A stretch of DNA of 64,000 nt from Treponema sp. (lineage in GTDB: Bacteria > Spirochaetota > Spirochaetia > Treponematales > Breznakiellaceae): contig WRLF01000008.1 of the NCBI GenBank assembly GCA_009777735.1, positions 1-64,000 of the forward strand. Direction: 5' to 3'. Positions 41,598 to 50,239 of the stretch are shown here, piece by piece. The position numbers and the translations under genes are program-made. A model generated the notes under the pieces. It saw only the letters and a list, made by a program, of their open reading frames with translations, was not told the DNA's origin and ran no database searches. The first letter of the stretch is position 1, and every line of letters begins with the position of its first letter.

Positions 41598-42714
41598 CGG
41601 ATTATCTCCTGATGAATTAGCGGATATCATTGCTCCATTGCCGCGTTTTCGGGCAGTGCAAATTTTTAAATGGATAGCTTGCGGAGTTTCCGGGTTTTAT
41701 GAAATGAGCAACCTGCCGTTATCGTTACGGGAAGATCTTTCTAACCGTTTTTCCCTGCGGCCTGACATTGTTGAAACCATACATCCGGGAGCTGACGGTA
41801 CGGTAAAACTGGCACTGCGGTTTTCTGACGGTGCGGTAATTGAAGCAGTACTGCTTAGCGATTCGAAGCAGAGAACGCGCTATACAGCGTGCCTTTCCAC
41901 GCAGGCAGGCTGCCCTTCCGGATGCGTATTCTGCAAGACCGGCTCTTTGGGTTTTCTCCGCAATCTTACTTCAGCCGAGATCGTAGAACAGTTATTACGG
42001 CTTGGAACAATTGCAAAAGAACAATCCTCCGGCGCACAGCCTGTTCCCATTGCAAACATCGTTGTTATGGGCATGGGTGAGCCGTTGTTGAATTTAACAG
42101 AATTACGCAGAGCGCTTAATATTATTACCTGCGGTGAAGGGCTTAATATTTCCGGGCGGCGTATAACCGTTTCTACGTGCGGGATTGCTGACGGCATTAT
42201 TGACATTGCCGATAACGGCCCGGCCATACGGCTCGCCCTGTCGCTGACTGCAGCCGACGAAGACCTTAGGCGGCAGCTTATGCCGATTACGGCAAACCAG
42301 CCGCTTTCACGTGTGAAAGAGGCCCTGCGTTATTTTCAGGAGCGGGGCGGCACATCACCCAGAGGTGGCTCGCCACTCAGGGGTGGCTCGCCACCTAAAG
42401 GTGGCGGGCGTGTTACTCTGGAAATGGTTTTATTGAGCGGCATTAACACCCGCAGCAAAGATGCCCAGGCACTTGCGCAATTTGCCCAAGGTTTAGACGT
42501 GGTTGTTAATCTTATCCCCTGGAACCCCGTCAAGGGTCTCATGTTTGATGGCAAACCGCTGCGGGAGCCGTCGGCTGCGGAAACTGCATCGTTTGCCCGC
42601 AGGCTGGAAGCGCTCTCCCTGAAGGTCACCCGCCGTTTCCGCCGGGGCCGCGGAGTCATGGGGGCATGCGGACAGTTAGGCTGCACCGCGAACCCTGATC
42701 AGCCGGCCTGGTAA
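41578..42714 (+). CDS. rlmN: Dual-specificity RNA methyltransferase RlmN
   Basis: 378 residues. Radical SAM cysteines 'CPSGCVFC' (about 118-125), 'GMGEPLLN', 'VSTCGIADGI', and the catalytic Cys near the end in 'GVMGACGQLG'. It methylates A2503 of 23S rRNA and A37 of tRNAs. Residues about 257-278 (GGTSPRGGSPLRGGSPPKGG) are an insertion coded by palindromic repeats, placed where other RlmN proteins have a tight turn. No clear ribosome site; the start is within heptamer repeats. Confidence 0.93.
   Translation: MNNGQLSGLSPDELADIIAPLPRFRAVQIFKWIACGVSGFYEMSNLPLSLREDLSNRFSLRPDIVETIHPGADGTVKLALRFSDGAVIEAVLLSDSKQRTRYTACLSTQAGCPSGCVFCKTGSLGFLRNLTSAEIVEQLLRLGTIAKEQSSGAQPVPIANIVVMGMGEPLLNLTELRRALNIITCGEGLNISGRRITVSTCGIADGIIDIADNGPAIRLALSLTAADEDLRRQLMPITANQPLSRVKEALRYFQERGGTSPRGGSPLRGGSPPKGGGRVTLEMVLLSGINTRSKDAQALAQFAQGLDVVVNLIPWNPVKGLMFDGKPLREPSAAETASFARRLEALSLKVTRRFRRGRGVMGACGQLGCTANPDQPAW
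42350..42411 (+). repeat. Palindromic repeats inside rlmN
   Basis: Three copies of the type ggtggctcgccac (arms ggtggc and gccacc around tc) in 60 bp, translated in frame as Gly/Ser/Pro-rich sequence. Confidence 0.7.
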
Positions 42715-42756
42715 CAAGGGTATGTGGAGCAGGGGTTGCTGGCATGGTAATGGGGG

Positions 42757-43164
42757 CTAACGATTTGGCATCGAACTTGATGCCGTCAGAGCCTGCTGTT
42801 CATTATCATATACATCAACCTGGGTTTCCCTTAACCAACCTTGGACGTTTCCTTCCGCGATTCCTTCCACAAAAACCCAGGAATCTGTTTCTCCGCTGTT
42901 TCTGACAAGCCGCCGTTCATGGATTTTTATTACCGATCCCTGCCTGAGATAGCCCTGCGAAGCGCTGCTTTCATCCGGCTCGGAATTAACGCGGGTAAAT
43001 GAGATATTGATAACGCCATATCCAATATACACCTGCGACAAGGGTGAGGTTAGCGGCGGTACTATCGGAGTATCATCCCTTCTGGCAATGCAGGCTGAAA
43101 AAACAGTCAGCAGAATTAACAGGATGAGTACTTGACCGCTGCGATAATTTAAACATATCTTCAT
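42757..43164 (-). CDS. SH3-like lipoprotein
   Basis: 135 residues. Lipobox VFSAC (Cys about 25). The SH3b-like part ('QGYLRQGSVIKIHERRLVRNSGETDSWVFVEG') spans about 65-120. Its start codon is only 3 bp from the divergent omptin-like gene. TATTCT lies 7 nt upstream of the ATG and there is no ribosome site. It probably anchors to a membrane and binds peptide or cell wall (inference). Confidence 0.65.
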   Translation of the reverse strand: MKICLNYRSGQVLILLILLTVFSACIARRDDTPIVPPLTSPLSQVYIGYGVINISFTRVNSEPDESSASQGYLRQGSVIKIHERRLVRNSGETDSWVFVEGIAEGNVQGWLRETQVDVYDNEQQALTASSSMPNR

Positions 43165-43167
43165 ATA

Positions 43168-44160
43168 ATGAAGAATATAACCGTTTTTGCGGTTTTAGTC
43201 ATCATTCTTTTTTGTACTCAGCATGTTCCGGCGCAGGAACAGCGGGCTTATGCGGTTTCGGTACGTCCTTTGTTCGGCCTGGTGTCAGGTCATGCGGAAG
43301 AACTTGTGTACCCTGCCGGAGATACGAAAGCTCCTCTGCTCAGCGAGCTGCTTTGGAATATGAAGCCGGTTTTTTTCTATGGTGTTTTACTGGATTTCTC
43401 ACAAATCAGGCCGATTGAAAGATGGGGTTTTTTCTCAAACATTTCGGTAAAAAACGGTATTCCCGGCCCAAGCGGGAATCATGAAAACAGGGATTGGATG
43501 TCTGTTGAAAATACTAATATAACCCACTATTCCAAACACGATAATTATACCAGAGAGCTTCTATTACTGGATGCTTCAGCCGGTTTTTCGTTTCCGCATA
43601 AAAAGTTACTCTTTAAAACGTATGTCAATGTATCATATATGCGTTTCAGTTTTTACGGCAAAGACGGCCAGGGAACATACGCCCGCCAACAGATGGATTC
43701 TTTTAATAATCCTGTTCCGGGTTTATTTTACCCCATTACCAGCAATCCCTATGTGGTGCCGTGGGAAGGGAAAGTAATCAGCTATTCACAGGATTGGCTG
43801 TATGTTGCCCCGGGTATTTCTGCAGGTTATTATTTTTTTGATAAATTTTTTGCAGAGTTATCTTTTATTGCAAGCCCTCTGGTTTTTTGCGTTGGTTTAG
43901 ATGAGCATAAAACAACAAATGTCCAATATAAGGATAATATGCGGGGAGGCATTTTGCTTGAACCGGGCTTACGGCTTTCATATACCGCCGGTAGATGGCT
44001 GGGTATTTTCTGGGATATATCATGGCGTTTTGCCAACGGGACAAGAGGTGCTAGTTATAACAGATCTCCGATTGGTACGGGAGCATATATTAAAGAGGGC
44101 GAAGCAGGCGCCGGATTGTCAATCATGACTACCGGCTTTGGCCTTAATGTAAGGCTGTAA
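43168..44160 (+). CDS. Omptin-family outer-membrane protein
   Basis: 330 residues. Signal peptide 1-22 (ends VPAQ); beta-barrel ending in L. Aligned by eye to OmpT: 'RPLFGLVSGHAEELVY' to the first strand, 'NRDWMSVEN' to the Asp83/Asp85 site, and 'GLDEHKTTN' to the Asp210-x-His212 site. The DxH pair and Asp85 are present, but the Asp83 position is Asn. It is either an omptin with altered activity or a non-proteolytic relative. Promoter TTGACC, 18 nt, TATCTT, 6 nt, ATG. Confidence 0.75.
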   Translation: MKNITVFAVLVIILFCTQHVPAQEQRAYAVSVRPLFGLVSGHAEELVYPAGDTKAPLLSELLWNMKPVFFYGVLLDFSQIRPIERWGFFSNISVKNGIPGPSGNHENRDWMSVENTNITHYSKHDNYTRELLLLDASAGFSFPHKKLLFKTYVNVSYMRFSFYGKDGQGTYARQQMDSFNNPVPGLFYPITSNPYVVPWEGKVISYSQDWLYVAPGISAGYYFFDKFFAELSFIASPLVFCVGLDEHKTTNVQYKDNMRGGILLEPGLRLSYTAGRWLGIFWDISWRFANGTRGASYNRSPIGTGAYIKEGEAGAGLSIMTTGFGLNVRL

Positions 44161-44163
44161 ACC

Positions 44164-44961
44164 TTACCTTTTCCTCTTCCACCTGATGTACACCTGTCTG
44201 CCGGTGCCGCCTGCCTGGGGGCGTTCTTCGGTTTCAAATTGAGGGATGGCGCGGAACATGTCGCCGAGTTTTTTGAATCCATAGTTGCGTGGGTCAAAAT
44301 CCGCCGAGCGGTTGTTTATTTTATTGCCTATACTTCCAAGGTATGCCCAGCCGGACTCCTCGGCAAGATCATCAACTGTTTCCCGCAGCAGCTTGAGAAG
44401 TTTGCGATCAACCTTGAAATCCTTTCTGGGTTTTGCGGCAGGCCTGGAATCTTCATCATCCGATTCTTCCTGGCTGTCCCTTAGTATTTCGGTGTAGATA
44501 AATTTATCACACACGGAAACAAAGGCACGCGGGGTTTTCTTTTCACCAAAGCCGTAAACAATTCTGCCGCTTTCCCTCAGCCGTGCTGCAAGCCGGGTAA
44601 AATCAGAATCGCTTGAGACGATACAGAATCCGTCAAGCTTTTCGGTGTACAAAAGATCCATTGCATCAATGATCATGGCCGAGTCGGTGGCGTTTTTTCC
44701 CGATGTGTATGAAAATTGCTGTATGGGCTGGATGGCATATTCCAGCAGCCTGTCTTTCCATGAACGAAGACTCGTACTGGTCCAGTCGCCGTAAATTCGC
44801 TTAACGCTGGCGATGCCGTATTTGGCTATCTCGTCCAGCAGTCCCTCAATGATGCTGGGCTGGGTATTATCGGCATCTATGAGGACGGCGAGTTTTGCCT
44901 GACGCAGTTCCGCCGGCTGATGTCCCGTAACAGGAAAACCGGATAATGGCAATAATGGCAT
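44164..44961 (-). CDS. NYN-domain protein with C-terminal OST-HTH/LOTUS domain
   Basis: 265 residues from ATG 44961 (ggag upstream). NYN/PIN-like ribonuclease domain about 18-160: 'KLAVLIDADNTQPSIIEGLL', 'DSAMIIDAMDLL', 'CIVSSDSDFTRLAARLRE'. Acidic linker about 165-185, then OST-HTH/LOTUS about 190-262. The family is thought to act on RNA. The stop is 3 bp from that of the convergent omptin-like gene. Confidence 0.85.
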   Translation of the reverse strand: MPLLPLSGFPVTGHQPAELRQAKLAVLIDADNTQPSIIEGLLDEIAKYGIASVKRIYGDWTSTSLRSWKDRLLEYAIQPIQQFSYTSGKNATDSAMIIDAMDLLYTEKLDGFCIVSSDSDFTRLAARLRESGRIVYGFGEKKTPRAFVSVCDKFIYTEILRDSQEESDDEDSRPAAKPRKDFKVDRKLLKLLRETVDDLAEESGWAYLGSIGNKINNRSADFDPRNYGFKKLGDMFRAIPQFETEERPQAGGTGRQVYIRWKRKR

Positions 44962-44997
44962 AATAAACAACTCCTTCGTTTAATTCATTTTATCTCA

Positions 44998-47121
44998 TCA
45001 ATACATTACACTTTCAAAGATCGATTTTTTTATCCGCCGCAGCATACTGATCTTTCCCAGGGGAATACGCATATCTCCTTCTGCTGTCTCAATAACTAAT
45101 ATGCTTTCGCCTCCGGTTTTTTCCAGCGCTTTTGGAAATCCGTATATACTTTCCTGCTTCTGCCGTCCCGGCAGTAATACTTCTGTCTGCGCCTGCATGG
45201 CAATTGCCTGTTTTACAATCAAGGATTTGCCTGCATAATCCAGCCCCCGCGCTTCAAGCTTTTCGTAACGGATATGCGCGTCTTTGAGCTGGGATTCGCA
45301 CAATACCAGCCTTCGGTCAATACGGGCCGAAAGTTCATTCCGTTCTTCGGATCCGAGATTCATCCGGTTTAGTATAGAGTGAAACTCCTCTTTAAGGACA
45401 GTATCTGCAGAATCGGCAGGAGAATAATTTTTTTTGCCTGGGTTCGGATTATTTTTTCCTATTGGCATGATCCCCGAAGTAAGATGTGAAAATAAATTGT
45501 GTGATGCGGCGGAATACGTATTAACGGCAGTTTCCGGCAGGTGATATCCTGCGGAATCTCCCCGGCGCGCAATGATGGTTACACCGGCTTTTCCCAGTAC
45601 CCTGGAGACTTTGTCTTCCGCCGTTTCCGGCAGGAGGTAAATTCCCGGCGCAAGAGTTTCCGTTATCAAAGCCGCCAGCGGTTTTGTTTCAACAAGATAG
45701 CGGCGCTCGGGCGAGAGGGTTAGTATCAGCCCTTTGTGCAGGACAACTTCTTTATGGCTTTTTTCCCAGTCGCGTAAAGTAAAGATTAAATTATTATCAA
45801 TGCGGTTATTTGACAGCTTCTGTAAAAGTTTAATTATCTCTTCTGCGGTAATGCCCCGGTTAAATGCAGAAACAGCCGAGTCCCTGTTCATTTCAAACCG
45901 TATATTCATACCTGTTTCAGTTACCAGTGATACGGCGGCAAGATCAACCGCATCTTTATATTCAATTTCTTTATGCAGCACTATTGAAAAGGAAGAATCC
46001 ATTACGATAGATGCCCCTGACTGTTGCATATTGTCAGGCCCGGATGCGGCATCCGCCGCAGATGATTTTTGCCAATGCTCGTTTTTATTTAAAATTAACA
46101 ACCCGGTTTGCTTCATAGCGTTAAGCAATTTGCCGCAGAGAATATATTCACTCTCCTGTATGATACTCAGCCTGTTAAGGGTTGCGGCAGGATAAAGCCG
46201 GTTTTCTTCCAGTGATGATAAAAAATGATGAATAAAAACCGCGCAGCTGCGGACTTTGGAGCGGAACAGCCAGGGTGAAATTCCTGTACCCCGGAATTCT
46301 CCGGATGACTCGTCTTCCTTTAATGGCAAATGTTCCCGGGAAATGTAATCCTGATAACAGTAAATCCCGGCAGCGCAATATTCCATTCGTTCCCGGCAGT
46401 TCAGGTTACCAAAAGCGCGGAAACGATGGTAATCGGGTATTAGCTTATCTTCTTTGGGAATAAACAGCCCCAAAGCTGTTAAGCTTCCAATGATCGTTTC
46501 CATCGGAAGCCCGGGAAATAATGTTTTTGAGTCGTTATGTATTTTTTTCCGAATGCTGCCGCCGGAGTTGAAAAATGTTTCGTTATGCGAAACGAATGAA
46601 AGCAGTGCTGCCAGAATCCTGTCGTCAAACCGGTACTCTCCCGAAGAATTTCCGGTCATGGGGTCTTCTTCTGCCGGAAATGACGGAAACAACAGGGATG
46701 TATCTGTAATTAACGGCGTCAAAACCTGCATTAAAACAGGGTTAAGAGCAAGCCGCATTTTTTCACTGTCCGGAAAACGGTATAGTATAAACCGTTCTTC
46801 AAGATTTACGACAATATCGTTGAGTTCAGCGGAAGTAAACTCTCCGAAGAAAAATGATTCCAGCGTCTCCCTCTCTGGTTCATTGAGAATGGCAACGGCT
46901 GCTATAATGCGATTATCATTCGAGTCAATATAACGGGCAATATTTTTTTTTATATCATTGCGTGATAAAAATTTTTCAAGATCGGCCATTAATAACTGCT
47001 TGTTAAAAGGGGTTTTTATTTTACCGAAAACGGTCCGCAGCAGTTCAAATAAAGCATTATCGGGCAGAGCCACCAATGATGTCTTCCAGAAATCTACAGA
47101 ACGAAAAAAGTTTTTTTTCAT
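44998..47121 (-). CDS. XPB-helicase partner protein (helicase-associated)
   Basis: 707 residues, no TM. Helical wHTH-like N-terminal half; a domain near 395-480 ('AVDLAAVSLVTETGMNIRFEMNRDSAVSAFNRGITAEEII') resembles the XPB/Ssl2-type helicase-associated domain. Its start overlaps the XPB-like helicase by ATGA, and the same two-gene arrangement occurs in T. pallidum (recollection). Likely a complex with the helicase in DNA repair or transcription. Confidence 0.7.
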   Translation of the reverse strand: MKKNFFRSVDFWKTSLVALPDNALFELLRTVFGKIKTPFNKQLLMADLEKFLSRNDIKKNIARYIDSNDNRIIAAVAILNEPERETLESFFFGEFTSAELNDIVVNLEERFILYRFPDSEKMRLALNPVLMQVLTPLITDTSLLFPSFPAEEDPMTGNSSGEYRFDDRILAALLSFVSHNETFFNSGGSIRKKIHNDSKTLFPGLPMETIIGSLTALGLFIPKEDKLIPDYHRFRAFGNLNCRERMEYCAAGIYCYQDYISREHLPLKEDESSGEFRGTGISPWLFRSKVRSCAVFIHHFLSSLEENRLYPAATLNRLSIIQESEYILCGKLLNAMKQTGLLILNKNEHWQKSSAADAASGPDNMQQSGASIVMDSSFSIVLHKEIEYKDAVDLAAVSLVTETGMNIRFEMNRDSAVSAFNRGITAEEIIKLLQKLSNNRIDNNLIFTLRDWEKSHKEVVLHKGLILTLSPERRYLVETKPLAALITETLAPGIYLLPETAEDKVSRVLGKAGVTIIARRGDSAGYHLPETAVNTYSAASHNLFSHLTSGIMPIGKNNPNPGKKNYSPADSADTVLKEEFHSILNRMNLGSEERNELSARIDRRLVLCESQLKDAHIRYEKLEARGLDYAGKSLIVKQAIAMQAQTEVLLPGRQKQESIYGFPKALEKTGGESILVIETAEGDMRIPLGKISMLRRIKKSIFESVMY

Positions 47122-48806
47122 TTGCCGATATCCCAGTGTTGAATGGAGTATTTGTAACCTTGTTCCGCAAGGAATTTTTGACGGTTTGCCGCGAAATCTT
47201 CTTCTACGGTTTGCCGCGAAACCAGTGTATAAAACAATGCATTATATTTTTTGGGGCGCAGGATACGTCCCAGCCGCTGCGCTTCTTCCTGCCGTGAACC
47301 GAATGATCCTGAAACCTGTACAGCCATGGAGGCATCCGGCAGGTCAATGGCAAAATTCGCGACTCGTGAAACAACGATAAGTTTTGTTTCGCCGCGCTTA
47401 AAGTTTTTGTAGATTTTCTCCCTTTCCGCATTCGGTGTCTGACCTGTAATCAGCGGCGCATTAAGCAATTTTGCCAGCGAGCCCAGCTGCGTAAGGTACT
47501 GCCCGATAATCAGAATTTGATCATCGCTGTGGTTTTCCACAAGCTGCACAACAATATCTTCCTTCAGCGGATTTTCGCTGGCAATACGGTATTTTTCACG
47601 GGATGATGCGACGGCATACGGTATTTTCAGACTCTGCGGCAAATCCAGACGGATTTCCGTGCAGATTGCTTCGGCAATCCAGCCTTTGCCTTCAAGATCT
47701 TTCCATGGCACATCGTAGCGTTTTGGCCCCACAAGGCTGAACACTGCGTTCTCGGCCCCGTCTTCGCGGATGAGGGTTGCGGTTAACCCCAGACGTCGTA
47801 CTGCCTGCAATTCCGCCGTTACACGAAACACCGGGGCGGGAAGCAGGTGTACTTCATCATATATAATAAGCCCCCATTGCCTTTCCCGGAAAATTTTAAA
47901 GTGAGGAAAATCCGCTTTACGGTCAGGACGCCAGGTTATAATCTGATACGTGGCAATGGTTACCGGAGCGACGGATTTAGAGTCTCCCGAATACTCGGCA
48001 ATTTCTTCACTGCTTAATGTGGTTTTATCCATCAATTCATCGATCCATTGATGTACCGCCGCAACATTCGTTGTCAGGATAAGGGTATTGGTCTGCAGCA
48101 TTGACATGATAATCATGCCAACAATGGTTTTGCCTGATCCGCATGGCAATGATACCACCCCGTACCCGGTGCCGGGACTGCAGTCTCCCAATACGGCGCG
48201 TGCAGCCTCATGCTGATAATCTCTGGGAGAAAAAGCCTTTCCTGACAGACATTGATCCCTCAGCGTGACGGTAAGGCTGTCTCCTTTTACCAGCGGCGCT
48301 TCGTCCTTTACAGGCCAGCCTTGTTGAATGAGTTCCTGTTTGACAGTACCTCTGTTTACCAGCTTTAGAAAAAAGCCGTTTGTTGTTTTTGTTAAATATT
48401 TCTCAAGCGATTTAACCGCTTCAACTTCCGAATATACTGCCGGATCTTCAATTATCAGCAGCAAGCCGCTGTCATCAAATGACAGGTCATTTGACGTATC
48501 TCCTGCCGCAATCATCCGTATCTTCCCGTAGCGGGACATTGTGTCGGAAAAACTTTCAACTATTCCCGAAGGAATTTGATAACGGCTGTACCGGACAAGG
48601 GTTGCCGCTATCTCTTCGGGCTTCAGACCCGCGCTTGCCGCATTCCACAGGGAAAGCGGGGTGATGCGGTATGTATGGATGTGCTCCGGTGATTTTTCCA
48701 GTTCTGCAAAAGGAAGTATGGCCGAGCGGGCTTCTTCGGCTTTTTCCGCATGGACATCCAGCAGTATGGTACGGTCACTTTGCACTATCAGCGGGTTTTC
48801 GGGCAT
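47118..48806 (-). CDS. XPB-type superfamily 2 DNA helicase
   Basis: 562 residues. N-terminal XPB-like damage/regulatory domain about 1-190; Walker A 'LPCGSGKTIVG', DEVH box 'IIYDEVHLLPA', motif III 'GLTATLIREDG', motif VI 'QRLGRILRP'. ATG 48806 sits 9 nt after TATACT on the minus strand. It unwinds DNA, by analogy with archaeal and bacterial XPB, in repair or promoter opening. Confidence 0.88.
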   Translation of the reverse strand: MPENPLIVQSDRTILLDVHAEKAEEARSAILPFAELEKSPEHIHTYRITPLSLWNAASAGLKPEEIAATLVRYSRYQIPSGIVESFSDTMSRYGKIRMIAAGDTSNDLSFDDSGLLLIIEDPAVYSEVEAVKSLEKYLTKTTNGFFLKLVNRGTVKQELIQQGWPVKDEAPLVKGDSLTVTLRDQCLSGKAFSPRDYQHEAARAVLGDCSPGTGYGVVSLPCGSGKTIVGMIIMSMLQTNTLILTTNVAAVHQWIDELMDKTTLSSEEIAEYSGDSKSVAPVTIATYQIITWRPDRKADFPHFKIFRERQWGLIIYDEVHLLPAPVFRVTAELQAVRRLGLTATLIREDGAENAVFSLVGPKRYDVPWKDLEGKGWIAEAICTEIRLDLPQSLKIPYAVASSREKYRIASENPLKEDIVVQLVENHSDDQILIIGQYLTQLGSLAKLLNAPLITGQTPNAEREKIYKNFKRGETKLIVVSRVANFAIDLPDASMAVQVSGSFGSRQEEAQRLGRILRPKKYNALFYTLVSRQTVEEDFAANRQKFLAEQGYKYSIQHWDIGK

Positions 48807-48896
48807 AATCGACCCAGTATACCAGAAAAACAGTGAAAAAGTAAATAACTGAGCTTCCCTTTTCACTATAAAGCCTAATTTTCCGCTATTTATCGC

Positions 48897-48924
48897 TTGA
48901 CTTTTTTCTGTTTTGTGATACTAT
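48897..48924 (+). promoter_or_regulatory. Promoter of the RCC1-repeat lipoprotein gene
   Basis: TTGACT at 48897-48902 and TACTAT at 48919-48924 with a 16-nt spacer. The leader of about 105 nt holds a short hairpin ccggtatcaaaaccgg. Confidence 0.5.
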
Positions 48925-49035
48925 CTACATTAAAGCCTCCGGTATCAAAACCGGATCTTAGGATCACTGAATGGTATTCGGAATGGGTTTTGAACAAGAG
49001 GCTTTTGGTTTTAGTCCTAAGGAGGGGCCAGTACC

Positions 49036-50181
49036 ATGAAACATCAATTACCATTGGGAGTACTAGCCATAATGCTGGTATTCGGACTGGTTTTTACCGG
49101 ATGCGAAATAGGCATAACAGATAATGACACAACAGGAAGCGGATCAATCGGTCAAGTTACATTCGTCTCAGCGGGCAATTATCATAGCCTGGTCATTGGA
49201 GCAAATGGCAACCTCTGGAGTTGGGGGTTTAACAATCATGGTCAATTGGGCAACAGCACAACCGCTAACAGAAACTTTCCCGTCAGGGTAAGTACAGCTA
49301 CCAATTGGATATCTGTCTCAGCAGGCCGTGTCCAAAGCCTTGGTGTCAGGGCAGACGGCAGTTTATGGGCCTGGGGCGCTACCGAGATTGGCGATCCAAG
49401 CATTGACAGAATCTATCCCATCAGATTAGGGACAGCTAACGATTGGGCGTTTGTCTCAGCAGGTACCACGCATAACATAGCCATTAAAACGGATGGCAGC
49501 CTATGGGCCTGGGGTGATAATGCAAACAGTCAACTGGGTGACAAAACAACTACCATTAGGCGTATTCCCTACAAGATAGGGACAAGTGATGATTGGGCAT
49601 ACGTCTCAGCGGGTCATGACTATAACCTTGCTATCAAGACAAACGGCACTCTCTGGGCTTGGGGGATTAATGATAAAGGCCAACTGGGCAACAATTCAAC
49701 CGCTACCATAGACGAACCCACCCAGATAGGGACAAGAAATGATTGGGTATCTGTCTCAGCAGGTAGAAATCACAGTCTGGGTGTCATGACGGATGGCAGC
49801 CTTTGGGCCTGGGGAGATAATGAACACGGTCAGTTAGGCTTGGGTGACAACATTGAGATGCGTATTCCCACTTGGGTAGAGCCAGATCTCAATTGGAAGT
49901 CAGTCTCAGCAGGCGAAGGTCATAGTGTGGCTGTTAGAACAACCGGCTGTTTATGGGCTTGGGGTGCTGTCTGGACCAGCCAATCAGGGTTAAATATACC
50001 CGCTAACCTGGAACCTGTTAAAGTAGGGACAGATACAAATTGGACATCTGTTTCAGCCGGTCACAGGCACAGTTTTGGTGTCAAAACGAACGGTACTCTC
50101 TGGGCCTGGGGGGTTAATTCAGAAGGACAACTGGGCGACGGCACAAACATCCGCAAATTCGATCCTGTCAGAATTAATTAA
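49036..50181 (+). CDS. RCC1-repeat lipoprotein
   Basis: 381 residues. Lipobox FTGC (Cys 23). About seven RCC1-type repeats of about 49 residues ('DWAYVSAGHDYNLAIKTNGTLWAWGINDKGQLG') predicted to form one seven-bladed propeller. Ribosome site aaggagg. The repeats are closely similar in DNA, so length change by recombination is possible. Probably surface-exposed and binding, with unknown partner. Confidence 0.85.
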   Translation: MKHQLPLGVLAIMLVFGLVFTGCEIGITDNDTTGSGSIGQVTFVSAGNYHSLVIGANGNLWSWGFNNHGQLGNSTTANRNFPVRVSTATNWISVSAGRVQSLGVRADGSLWAWGATEIGDPSIDRIYPIRLGTANDWAFVSAGTTHNIAIKTDGSLWAWGDNANSQLGDKTTTIRRIPYKIGTSDDWAYVSAGHDYNLAIKTNGTLWAWGINDKGQLGNNSTATIDEPTQIGTRNDWVSVSAGRNHSLGVMTDGSLWAWGDNEHGQLGLGDNIEMRIPTWVEPDLNWKSVSAGEGHSVAVRTTGCLWAWGAVWTSQSGLNIPANLEPVKVGTDTNWTSVSAGHRHSFGVKTNGTLWAWGVNSEGQLGDGTNIRKFDPVRIN

Positions 50182-50194
50182 ATAAGTTATTTTA

Positions 50195-50230
50195 CGGCAT
50201 CTGAGGGGTTAGTTTACCCCTCAGAGTGCA
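50195..50230. terminator. Bidirectional hairpin between convergent genes
   Basis: ctgagggg (50201-50208) with cccctcag (50217-50224) between the ends of the RCC1 and phosphatase genes. T runs are weak. Confidence 0.5.
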
Positions 50231-50239
50231 TCTGTTACA

